A stretch of 34,702 bases of DNA from Alloiococcus otitis ATCC 51267 (lineage in GTDB: Bacteria > Bacillota > Bacilli > Lactobacillales > Carnobacteriaceae_A): assembly GCF_000315445.1 (NCBI RefSeq), contig NZ_JH992962.1, positions 79,464 through 114,165 of the forward strand, in the 5' to 3' direction. Numbering within the stretch: position 1 is the first letter of the stretch; every line of letters starts with the position of its first letter. Below the pieces are notes generated by a model that saw only the letters and a program-made list of their open reading frames with translations, was not told the origin of the DNA and searched no databases. Shown piece after piece: positions 9,462 to 17,272 of the stretch. The position numbers and the translations under genes are program-made.

Positions 9462-9549
9462 ACCAGGCCATAAAAGAAAAGCAAATTGAGCCTGTCTTGC
9501 CTTATGTGGGCTAGAAGTTTGCAAAGGCCTTTCATGCTTGAGCCTGGTT
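9461..9549 (+). other. Possible structured RNA leader after prs
   Basis: AACCAGGC (9461-9468) pairs perfectly with GCCTGGTT (9542-9549), closing a region that holds an inner stem (GCAAA 9481-9485 with TTTGC 9518-9522, and GCC with GGC inside). TTGAGCCTG occurs twice (9486-9494 and 9538-9546), so CAGGC could pair with either copy. The outer stem ends just before the ribosome site of the next gene. There is no T tract, so this is not a simple terminator. I do not recognise it as a known riboswitch. Confidence 0.35.
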
Positions 9550-9570
9550 ACGGATGAGGAGGTTGAAGTC

Positions 9571-10059
9571 GTGTTAGGAAAAATCAAGCTCCATTTGCAG
9601 CAGATGAAAGTTTTGGATATTCTCATCATCGCCATCCTCTTTGCCAGCTCTTTTATTCCTCATGGCATTTACGCCTACCAACTCCAGCAATTAGATGACC
9701 AGGCCGTTAAAGTTGTGGCCAGAGTGACCATCGATGGCCAAGAAGTCTATTCGACGGAATTATCGGAGGAGACCCCCCATGAAGAATTTACCCTCTACCC
9801 AGGGGAGGGCCAGTATAACGTTATTGAGGTTGATGGTGACCGGATTCGGAACAAGGAAGACAATAGCCCCAACCAAATTGGGGTGAAAAGGGGATGGATC
9901 AGCAAGCCGGGCGAATCTGCCATTGTCTTGCCCCACCGACTAGTGGTAGATGTCCATGCCGTTAACGATGACGGTCAGGAAGTTAGTCCGGGCAACTTAG
10001 AAGACCAGGAGGACGAATCTGGTATCCAAGACCAAGAAGATGTGATCATTCCTAATTAA
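9571..10059 (+). CDS. Membrane-anchored NusG domain II protein
   Basis: A 162-residue protein with one N-terminal membrane segment (about residues 13-37, VLDILIIAILFASSFI region) followed by a NusG-II-type beta domain outside the membrane: VARVTIDGQEVY, GQYNVIEVDGDRIRNKED, then KRGWISKPGESAIVLPHRLVV. An acidic tail follows. The family usually carries Cys residues around the ICVxxGWI and VCLP segments; here they are Gly and Val (QIGVKRGWI, AIVLP). The start is GTG because GAGGAGG (9556-9562) is 8 bases upstream; longer readings from the TTG at 9538 would cover that site. Function is unknown; in other Firmicutes such proteins often sit near prenyl or respiratory genes, which is not so here. A lipoprotein gene follows. 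Confidence 0.8.
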   Translation: MLGKIKLHLQQMKVLDILIIAILFASSFIPHGIYAYQLQQLDDQAVKVVARVTIDGQEVYSTELSEETPHEEFTLYPGEGQYNVIEVDGDRIRNKEDNSPNQIGVKRGWISKPGESAIVLPHRLVVDVHAVNDDGQEVSPGNLEDQEDESGIQDQEDVIIPN

Positions 10060-10119
10060 GTTTCCATGTAAAATTAATCCGTTTTAGAGAGCTTTTATAT
10101 GTTAATTATATTTTATTTA

Positions 10120-10128
10120 TGTTAAAAT
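10120..10128 (+). promoter_or_regulatory. Extended -10 promoter for the lipoprotein gene
   Basis: TGTTAAAAT lies in a strongly AT-rich stretch (10096-10137) 36 bases before the start codon; only a weak -35 is present. Confidence 0.45.
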
Positions 10129-10163
10129 AATTTATATCGACTAATATTAGGGGGGATATAGAA

Positions 10164-10778
10164 ATGACCTTAAAAAAATTGATCGGTTTATTGGCCGTTT
10201 CTTCTCTAACTTTGGCAGCTTGCCAAGACCAAGCTGAAGACCCTGCTGAAACTGAAGAAGCGACTGAAGAGCCAGCAGAAGACCAAGAAGAGACCGAAGA
10301 AGGCCAAGATGACGAAGCCACTGAAGAAGATTCAGAGGAAGAGGCAGCTGATGGTGAAGGTGACGAAGCTGACAGCCAAGACACCTTTGACAAGGCAGCT
10401 GAAAGAACTGACGGGGAAGCAGTTGTCCCGGTTGGTCTTGAAGTTTTAGGCGAATGGACCAATGATGGCTATGTTGTAACCAGTTCTGGCCCTCAAGCTG
10501 AAATTAACCTCAATATTTTGCCAGATGAAGGAGTCGAACAATTCTACGTCTACATTACTGACGAAGATGGAACTATCCTTGACAAGGCAGAGAATGAGGT
10601 TGAATATACTTACTCTGTTGATGGCGTTGAGGACGAAATCGTCTTATACGCTGGGACTTCCGAAGAAGATCTCGGTGAGGTAGATGATACGGTAGACCCT
10701 GAACAGGACTTTGTCCGTAATGAACGGATTATCATCCAACCAGGTGAAGAAGTTCCGGAAGAAGAAGAGGAAGCTTAA
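10164..10778 (+). CDS. Acidic lipoprotein of unknown function
   Basis: A 204-residue predicted lipoprotein. The signal peptide is KK plus a hydrophobic core and the lipobox LAAC, with Cys20 as the lipidated residue. Residues 21-75 are almost only Glu, Asp, Ala, Thr and Gln, a flexible acidic linker. From about 85 to 195 comes a folded, beta-rich domain with a hydrophobic/polar pattern (VGLEVLGEWTNDGYVVTSSG, then VEQFYVYITDEDGTILDKA), followed by an acidic Glu tail. I do not recognise the domain. GGGGGG lies 8 bases before the ATG. The gene has its own promoter and terminator. The acidic linker resembles the His/Asp loop of AdcA in composition but lacks His, so I infer a spacer or cation buffer and not a zinc site. 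Confidence 0.8.
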   Translation: MTLKKLIGLLAVSSLTLAACQDQAEDPAETEEATEEPAEDQEETEEGQDDEATEEDSEEEAADGEGDEADSQDTFDKAAERTDGEAVVPVGLEVLGEWTNDGYVVTSSGPQAEINLNILPDEGVEQFYVYITDEDGTILDKAENEVEYTYSVDGVEDEIVLYAGTSEEDLGEVDDTVDPEQDFVRNERIIIQPGEEVPEEEEEA

Positions 10779-10785
10779 GAGCCAG

Positions 10786-10809
10786 AAGGAGGGGGATCCC
10801 CTCCTTTTT
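10786..10809 (+). terminator. Terminator after the lipoprotein gene
   Basis: AAGGAGGGG (10786-10794) and CCCCTCCTT (10798-10806) form a perfect 9-bp stem with a 3-base loop, followed by TTT. Confidence 0.85.
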
Positions 10810-10857
10810 AACTACATATACAGAGGTTAAGTGGCTAGACCGCAATTCTTACCTCTA

Positions 10858-10886
10858 TTGTCCCGGCTTTTTGCTTCTGGTACAAT
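10858..10886 (+). promoter_or_regulatory. Promoter for the zinc-ribbon membrane protein gene
   Basis: TTGTCC (10858-10863), a 17-base spacer and TACAAT (10881-10886), with an extended TGG before the -10. Confidence 0.65.
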
Positions 10887-10936
10887 AGGGCCTGAGCTAG
10901 AATACTTCCTTTCCGGTTGAGGAGGAGAGTCCCTAG

Positions 10937-11380
10937 ATGAAGTGGTTGGAAAAAATCTACTTTTACTTACATGGTCGCTACGGCAAAATAGATGGCTTTT
11001 CTAAATTTTTAGTCCTCCTAGCCATCCTGCTTTTAGCCTTGAGTAATCTTTTATCGACTAGGCTAGCCTTTTACTTGGGCTTGGCCCTACTAGCCTATGC
11101 TTTGCTCAGACCCTTGTCCAAGGAGACAGCTAACCGGAGGAAAGAAGAGGCTATCTACCAAGATGTCAAGGGTCAAGTTAAATCCTTTGGGAGAAAGCTT
11201 CACGCTTTCTTCAATTCAGGTAAAAAGAGAGCCCAAAGCAGTCAAACTGAGCCCGCTAGGCCTAATGACAAAACTATTGTCATTTGCCCCAAATGCCAGC
11301 AAAAATTGCGGGTAGATGAAGGGAAAAAGCTCCGGATAACTTGCCCTAAATGTGGGACAGTGTTTACCAGCCATAGCTAG
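10937..11380 (+). CDS. Small membrane protein with C-terminal zinc ribbon
   Basis: A 147-residue protein of unknown function. There are two adjacent membrane segments (about residues 24-40 and 44-60: LVLLAILLLALSNLL and LAFYLGLALLAYALL), a basic cytoplasmic stretch rich in Lys and Arg (65-105), and a zinc ribbon with two knuckles: CPKC (Cys117, Cys120) and CPKCG (Cys136, Cys139). The positive stretch suggests that the ribbon is cytosolic. GAGGAGGAGAG lies 7-18 bases before the ATG. It has its own promoter and a terminator directly behind it, so it is a single-gene unit. The CxxC pairs could bind zinc or be redox-active. Confidence 0.8.
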   Translation: MKWLEKIYFYLHGRYGKIDGFSKFLVLLAILLLALSNLLSTRLAFYLGLALLAYALLRPLSKETANRRKEEAIYQDVKGQVKSFGRKLHAFFNSGKKRAQSSQTEPARPNDKTIVICPKCQQKLRVDEGKKLRITCPKCGTVFTSHS

Positions 11381-11402
11381 AAGGAATGAAATTTGAAAAC
11401 TA

Positions 11403-11425
11403 CTGGGCAGGAGCCCAGCTTTTTT
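11403..11425 (+). terminator. Terminator between the zinc-ribbon gene and pth
   Basis: CTGGGC (11403-11408), loop AGGA, GCCCAG (11413-11418), then C and six Ts. It lies upstream of the chosen pth start, which argues against longer pth readings. Confidence 0.85.
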
Positions 11426-11467
11426 GCTTATCGGATTTTTAGACTACTAGGAAGGTATGGAGACAGG

Positions 11468-12031
11468 ATGAAGTTAATTTTTGGACTGGGCAACCCAGGC
11501 GACAAGTACCGGTCAACCAAGCATAATATCGGCTTTATCACCCTTGATGAGATCGCCTTTCAAATGGGGTTAGCCTTTAACAAGAGTCAGTTTCAATCGG
11601 TTTATGCTGAAGGTCGGATGGGGAGCGAAAAAGTCTTCCTGATCAAACCCCAAACCTTTATGAACCTCTCTGGCCAATCTGTCAGACCTTGGCTGGACTA
11701 CTACGATTTAGATGAAGGGTCGGACATGGTCGTTGTCCATGATGATTTAGACTTGGCTGTTGGCCGGGTCAGGCTGAGAGACCAGGGAGGGCATGGGGGC
11801 CACAATGGCTTAAGGAGTATTATCAAGGAGACCGGTAGTAAAAAATTCAACCGGATAAAAATTGGCATCGGCCGACCCAAGGGCAAGATGTCAGTGGTCT
11901 CCCATGTCTTAAGCAAATTCCCCCAAGAAGACCACCAGGCTATGATGGAGGCGGTAACCCACTCTTACAAGGCCCTCCAAGCCTGGGGGGAAGGCATGCC
12001 CTTTCAAGAAGTGATGAGCAAGTTTAACTAA
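11468..12031 (+). CDS. pth: Peptidyl-tRNA hydrolase
   Basis: The 187-residue enzyme cleaves peptidyl-tRNAs dropped by ribosomes and recycles tRNA. Motifs: FGLGNPGDKYRSTKHNIGF with catalytic His19, KPQTFMNLSG (residues about 61-70), VVHDDLDL with the conserved Asp, and GGHGGHNGLRSI. Length equals the Bacillus protein (188). The start is the ATG giving MKLIFGLGNPG; GGAG is 5 bases upstream. An in-frame TTG 75 bases earlier would run through the terminator. No clear promoter was found between that terminator and the gene. mfd follows after a hairpin. Confidence 0.97.
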   Translation: MKLIFGLGNPGDKYRSTKHNIGFITLDEIAFQMGLAFNKSQFQSVYAEGRMGSEKVFLIKPQTFMNLSGQSVRPWLDYYDLDEGSDMVVVHDDLDLAVGRVRLRDQGGHGGHNGLRSIIKETGSKKFNRIKIGIGRPKGKMSVVSHVLSKFPQEDHQAMMEAVTHSYKALQAWGEGMPFQEVMSKFN

Positions 12032-12042
12032 TAGAGACCTGT

Positions 12043-12069
12043 GATGCACCCTTGCTTTTGCGGTGCATC
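12043..12069 (+). other. Hairpin between pth and mfd
   Basis: GATGCACC (12043-12050) pairs with GGTGCATC (12062-12069) across an 11-base loop; only a mixed CTATTTCTGTTT follows. It could be a weak terminator or an mRNA processing/stability element in the pth-mfd transcript. Confidence 0.5.
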
Positions 12070-12097
12070 CTATTTCTGTTTCAAAGGAGAATGTAGC

Positions 12098-15000
12098 GTG
12101 ACCCGCCTAATTGACCTATTTAAAAAACAAGATGACATCCAGTCACTCTTTCAACAAGTCCAGCCAGGCCAGACCCACCTGGTCACCGGTATTGCTGGTT
12201 CGGCCCGGGCCCTTTTTTCCTATGCTCTGCTAGAAGAAAAGCAAGACCAGATTATCTGGATTAGCCAAAATAGCTTCCATGCTAATAAGTTGGCTAGCAG
12301 TTTAAGTGACTTTTTACCCCAAGATAAAATCTATGTTTTTGAAACCAATGATGTCCTCCACGCTGAAATGGCCTTTGCGTCCCCGGAAGCTGTGGCAGAC
12401 CGGGTGGAGGCCATGGAATTTTTGGCTTCAGGCCAGCCAGGGATTGTTATCATCCCCTTGGCCGGAGTCCGCAAGCTCTTGCCTAGCCTGGACCTCTACC
12501 GTAAGATGCCTTTGACGATTCAAATGGCTTCTGATTTAGACTTAGATGGCCTCAGCCGGCACTTGGTTCAGATTGGCTACCGTCATGACCAAAAAGTTGC
12601 CAAGCCCGGTGAGTTCAGTATAAGGGGTGGGATCATTGATATCTATCCGATCGGCTACCAAGACCCAGTCCGGATTGAACTCTTTGATACGGAAGTCGAC
12701 TCTATGCGTCGGTTTGACTTGGAAAGCCAGCGGTCAGTCGAGAACATTGACCAAGTCCGTATTCTACCAGCTAAGGACTATTTTTTAACCGAAGACAACC
12801 AAGCCCAAGCCCTCAAAGCCTTTAATGACAAGCTAGACTATACCATGCAAAAATTAAGGGACCAAGACTTGAAAGAAGACCTGGCCCAAAATATGACCCG
12901 GGTTGAGGACAGTCTCAAAGCCGGTGAAAACTCTGATCTCCTAGCTCCTTTCGTAGACCTTCTCTATCCTGACAAGACGAGTATTTTAGACTATGCCAAA
13001 GAGTCGGCTATCTTTTTAGTAGACGAGTATCCCAGAGTAATTGAAAACAATGCCCAATTAAATGACGAAGAAGCCCTTTGGCAGACCGACCAATTGTCTC
13101 GGGGCAAGATCCTTCATGACCTCAGCTTTAGTCAGGACTTTAGGGACTTAATGGGGAACAAAAAGCAAGGTAAAATTTACTTTTCGCTTTTCCAAAAAGG
13201 GATGGGGTCTTTGAAACTGGACTCCATCACCCCCATCCACTACCGGCAGATGCAAAAGTTCTTTGGCCAGATGCCCATGGTAAAAACTGAAATGGAGCGG
13301 TATGTCAAGCAGAACTACACTGTTGTTGTTATGGCCGAAGATGAGGACCGGGCACAAGAAATTCAAGCGACCTTTGCCGATTTTGACATTCCTTGCTTAT
13401 TAACTGACCCAAACCAAATTGAAGTCGGTCAGGTTCAAGTGATCCCCCAAGCCATCCCTGAAGGCTTTGAATTAATTGGCACCAAGCTTGCCCTGATAGC
13501 GGAATCCGACCTCTTTAACCGGGTCACCAAGAAAAAAGCCCGCCGGAGACAAGTGTCAAATGCGGAACGACTCAAAAGCTATAATGAGCTCCAGCCAGGG
13601 GATTATGTGGTCCATACCCAGCATGGGATCGGCCGCTACCAAGGTCTGGAAACCATGACGATTGATGGGATAAACCAGGATTATCTAGCAGTAGAATACG
13701 ACCAAGGTTCCAAACTCTATATTCCCGTGAGCCAACTCAACCTCCTGCAAAAATATGTGGCTTCTGAAGGAAAAACCCCTAAAATCAACAAGCTTGGGGG
13801 GACATCCTGGGCCAAAACCAAGCGGAAGGTCCAAAGTCAAGTGGAAGATATTGCCGACGACCTGATCGACCTCTATGCTAGTCGGGAGAGCCAAAAGGGT
13901 TACGCCTTTGAAAAAGACAATGACTACCAAGCTGCATTCGAAGCTTCATTCCCTTACAAGGAGACGGAAGACCAACTTCGGTCGGCGGAGGAAGTCAAGT
14001 CCGATATGGAAAGTGACAAACCCATGGACCGACTCTTGGTCGGGGACGTTGGTTACGGCAAGACGGAAGTGGCCATCCGGGCGATCTTTAAGGCTGTACA
14101 AGAAGGCAAGCAAGCCGCTTTCTTAGTTCCCACTACCGTCTTAGCCCAGCAACACTATGAAACCATGCTAGACCGCTTTGCTGACTTTCCAGTAGAAATT
14201 GGTCTAATGAGCCGGTTCAAGACTAAAAAAGAAATCGATGAAACCATCAGCCGCTTGAAAGATGGAACACTGGATGTGGTGGTAGGGACCCACCGCCTCT
14301 TGTCTAAGGATGTCCAATTTTTAGACTTGGGTCTCTTGGTGGTTGATGAAGAACAGCGCTTTGGAGTCAAACACAAGGAGCGGTTGAAAGAGTTAAAAGA
14401 GTTAGTGGACGTCCTGACCTTGACCGCTACTCCAATTCCCAGAACCCTCCACATGTCCATGCTGGGGGTCCGGGACCTATCCGTCATTGAAACCCCTCCT
14501 GCCAATCGCTACCCGGTCCAAACCTATGTAATGGAAATGAACGAGCTTGTCATCAAGGAAGCCATCGAAAGAGAAATGGCCCGGGACGGGCAAGTTTTCT
14601 TCCTCCACAACCGGGTGGACACCATTGAAAGACGGATGAGTGATATCCAGGCCCTTGTGCCGGAAGCTAGAGTGACCTATGTCCATGGCCAAATGACTGA
14701 AAACCAACTGGAAGAGCGACTCTACCAGTTTTTATCCGGCGAGTATGATGTTTTAGTGACGACAACCATTATTGAAACAGGGGTGGACATGCCCAATGTC
14801 AACACCTTGCTGGTGGAAGATGCCGACCGGATGGGCCTATCCCAGCTCTACCAGCTTAGAGGACGGGTCGGCCGAAGTAACCGGATTGCCTATGCCTACT
14901 TTATGCACCAGGCTGACAAGGTTCTAACTGAGGTGAGCGAAAGCCGCCTACAAGCCATCAAAGACTTTACTGAACTGGGGTCAGGCTTCAAGATTGCCAT

Positions 15001-15673
15001 GCGGGACTTGTCCATCCGTGGGGCAGGCAACCTCCTCGGCAAGGAGCAACACGGCTTTATCGATGCTGTTGGGTTTGACCTCTACTCCCAGATGTTAGAA
15101 GAAGCAGTTGCCAAAAAACGTGGTCAGGAAGTCAGAAAGGCTACTTCAGCCGAATTAGACTTGTCACTCAATGCCTACCTACCAAGCGATTATATTGAAG
15201 ATGAGTCTCAAAAAATTGACCTCTATAAACGCATCCGCCAGCTTGAATCAGAAGCAGACTACCGGGACCTTCAAGATGAACTACTTGACCGCTTTGGCGA
15301 GTTCCCTGAAGAAGTGGACCTACTCTTACAGGTAGGCTTGCTCAAGCACTATAGTGAAGAGAGCCTGGTCGAAAAAATTGAAAATACTGGCAAGAAAATT
15401 AAGATTGATTTTGCCAAACCAGCCCTTACCGTCTTCCCTATGGCAGCTATCTTCAAGGCTCTCAAGGGAATACCGGTTAAAACTGATATGAAAACCGAAA
15501 ACCAGCTCCAGGTTTCCTTTATTTTGAGCCGCAACACCGACCAAGCAACTTGGTTAAAAGCCTTGTTGGACTTTACCCAATCTTTAGCAGGCTACCGTAG
15601 GGAAAAAGAAGCAGACAAAGACCCAGCCACTCCAGGTGTAGTTAAAGAGGGAGGGGCCAAGTCTCATGGCTAA
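12098..15673 (+). CDS. mfd: Transcription-repair coupling factor Mfd
   Basis: The 1191-residue DNA translocase removes RNA polymerase stalled at lesions and recruits UvrA. Order: UvrB-like N-terminal region (QPGQTHLVTGIAGSARALF near residue 25; KPGEFSIRGGIIDIYPIGY near 170), the RNA-polymerase-interacting CarD-like domain (ELQPGDYVVHTQHGIGRYQG near 500), helicase lobe 1 with Walker A GDVGYGKT (649-656) and DEEQ (750-753), lobe 2 with TTTIIETGVDMPNVNTLLVE and QLRGRVGRS, then the TRCF C-terminal domain. The start is GTG with AAAGGAG 8 bases upstream; the ATG at 12091 is followed at once by a stop. The C terminus carries a short Lys/Asp/Glu-rich tail, making the protein slightly longer than usual. 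Confidence 0.98.
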   Translation: MTRLIDLFKKQDDIQSLFQQVQPGQTHLVTGIAGSARALFSYALLEEKQDQIIWISQNSFHANKLASSLSDFLPQDKIYVFETNDVLHAEMAFASPEAVADRVEAMEFLASGQPGIVIIPLAGVRKLLPSLDLYRKMPLTIQMASDLDLDGLSRHLVQIGYRHDQKVAKPGEFSIRGGIIDIYPIGYQDPVRIELFDTEVDSMRRFDLESQRSVENIDQVRILPAKDYFLTEDNQAQALKAFNDKLDYTMQKLRDQDLKEDLAQNMTRVEDSLKAGENSDLLAPFVDLLYPDKTSILDYAKESAIFLVDEYPRVIENNAQLNDEEALWQTDQLSRGKILHDLSFSQDFRDLMGNKKQGKIYFSLFQKGMGSLKLDSITPIHYRQMQKFFGQMPMVKTEMERYVKQNYTVVVMAEDEDRAQEIQATFADFDIPCLLTDPNQIEVGQVQVIPQAIPEGFELIGTKLALIAESDLFNRVTKKKARRRQVSNAERLKSYNELQPGDYVVHTQHGIGRYQGLETMTIDGINQDYLAVEYDQGSKLYIPVSQLNLLQKYVASEGKTPKINKLGGTSWAKTKRKVQSQVEDIADDLIDLYASRESQKGYAFEKDNDYQAAFEASFPYKETEDQLRSAEEVKSDMESDKPMDRLLVGDVGYGKTEVAIRAIFKAVQEGKQAAFLVPTTVLAQQHYETMLDRFADFPVEIGLMSRFKTKKEIDETISRLKDGTLDVVVGTHRLLSKDVQFLDLGLLVVDEEQRFGVKHKERLKELKELVDVLTLTATPIPRTLHMSMLGVRDLSVIETPPANRYPVQTYVMEMNELVIKEAIEREMARDGQVFFLHNRVDTIERRMSDIQALVPEARVTYVHGQMTENQLEERLYQFLSGEYDVLVTTTIIETGVDMPNVNTLLVEDADRMGLSQLYQLRGRVGRSNRIAYAYFMHQADKVLTEVSESRLQAIKDFTELGSGFKIAMRDLSIRGAGNLLGKEQHGFIDAVGFDLYSQMLEEAVAKKRGQEVRKATSAELDLSLNAYLPSDYIEDESQKIDLYKRIRQLESEADYRDLQDELLDRFGEFPEEVDLLLQVGLLKHYSEESLVEKIENTGKKIKIDFAKPALTVFPMAAIFKALKGIPVKTDMKTENQLQVSFILSRNTDQATWLKALLDFTQSLAGYRREKEADKDPATPGVVKEGGAKSHG

Positions 15674-15692
15674 GGGAAAGGAGAGTCATCCC

Positions 15693-17272
15693 ATGCAAAA
15701 AAGTGGACCCTTTACCCCGACTAGTCACCCCTTTCGAGGGATTAGTTTACTGGCCCTAGCCCTCTTGCTGTCTAAGCTTTTAAGCGCTGTTTACAAGGTC
15801 CCTTTGCAAAATTTAACTGGGGACGCCGGCTTTTATGTCTATCAGCAGGTCTATCCCTTATACGGCATCGGTTTAGTTTTCACCTATTCTGGTCTGCCGG
15901 TTTTTATTTCCAAGTTTTTGGCCGAATGTCAAACTGACCAAGACCGACTAAACCAGGCCCAAAAAATTTTTACCCTCCTGGTCATGCTTTCCCTGCCCCT
16001 TAGCCTCTTACTCTTTGCCTTATCAGGAAGCTTGGCCCAAGTGATGGGGGACGGCCACCTGTCTACTATGATTAAATTAGTCAGTCTTTTTTACCTTTTT
16101 ATTCCTTTCCTGGCAACTAGCCGAGGCTTTTTCCAGTCTAAACTTGATATGGCTCCCGTTGCCTTGTCCCAGGTCTTGGAACAGCTGGGACGGGTGACCA
16201 TTATTATTTTAGCAGCCCTTGCCTTTACCAGGCTCGATATATCCTTCTACCAGATGGGGGCTTAGCCATGACTTCTTCTATTCTCTCACCCCTCCTAGCT
16301 AGCCTGGTCTTACTCTTGTTTATTAACCGGTGTGACGGTGGGCTGGGGCAAAGCTTTGGCTTCAGCATGCCAAGTTTTGGGATGGCCAAAGCTTTTATCT
16401 TAGAAGGTGGCCAAACTGTTATTGTCTACAGTCTTTTACTCTTCTTCCAATTGCTTGATTCCTTTACCGTTTTTAAAAACCTCAAGCAAGCAGGACTGCC
16501 AGCCGGACAAGCCATGCTAGCCAAAGGCGTATATGACCGGGCCCAACCCTTTGCCCAGGTCGGCTTGACACTAGCCTTGGCCATGGCCATGAACCTAGTT
16601 CCTAGTTTGACCCAGTTCTTTAACCGAGGAGACTATAAAGGTTGGTTGAAGCTGTCCCAGTCTACCTTCAAGTTAAGCTTGGTCTTAGGATCAGCGACCA
16701 GTTTAGGGCTGATTGCTGTCATGCCCTTGCTTAACCAAGCCTTTTTTGCGGATTCAAAAGGAACTCAAGTCCTTCAGCTTTATATGGCCCTCGTCTTTTT
16801 TCTCTCCATTAGCTTGACCCTCCATGCCATTTTGCAGTCGACTTCGGTTGACCATTTTACGGGCTATGCCATCTTATTCGTTTTGGGACTAAAAGCCCTC
16901 CTCAACCCTCTTTTAATTCGGTCAGCTGGGATCATGGGGGCTGGTAGTTTGACAGTAGTCTTGACGGCCTTGTTAAGCTTGATCATGTTTATCCAAGTTC
17001 CCCGGCAAATTTGGCAATTTATCTTTCAGGCTCGCTTCTTAGTCAAATACCTCTTGGCTAACGGGCTAATGTATTTGCCGGTCTCCTACCTGGCTAATTT
17101 GTCCCCAGACCAAGGCCGGCTAGGAGCCTTATTAGAAGCAGCTGCCTTGTCCGGTCTTGGCCTCATTCTCTATACGCTTGCTAGCTTGCGCCTAAAAATA
17201 TTAGACCCAGCTAGCCTGGATTCTCTTCCCTTTGCAAAAATACTCAAGAAAGTTGGAGGCTATTATGACTAA
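15693..17272 (+). pseudogene. Polysaccharide/lipid II flippase family protein (YabM type), frameshifted
   Basis: A MATE/MurJ-superfamily polysaccharide-type transporter with about 14 hydrophobic segments, located where Bacillus has yabM. The frame opens with ISLLALALLLSKLLSAVYKVPLQ and continues to FYQMGA, where a TAG stops it at 16263-16265. The protein resumes one frame over at LAMTSSILSPLLASLVLLLF and runs to 17272. One extra G in the run at 16256-16260 (G5 to G6) would join the halves as MGGLAM and give 526 residues, near the 532 of Bacillus YabM. So this is a one-base deletion in a short G run: true decay, a strain-level indel, or a sequencing error. The start is ATG 15693, with AAAGGAG 9 bases before it; the ATG at 15666, inside mfd, would cover that site. 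The 3' end overlaps the next start by 8 bases. Confidence 0.85.

Noticed and set aside
10106-10462. 118-residue Ser-rich open frame on the minus strand
   Set aside because: It is the complement of the gaa-rich acidic linker of the lipoprotein; low complexity, no ribosome site.
16254-16268. Programmed ribosomal frameshift in the flippase gene
   Set aside because: The G run is only five long and the A-site codon does not re-pair after a -1 slip; no downstream stimulator is obvious.
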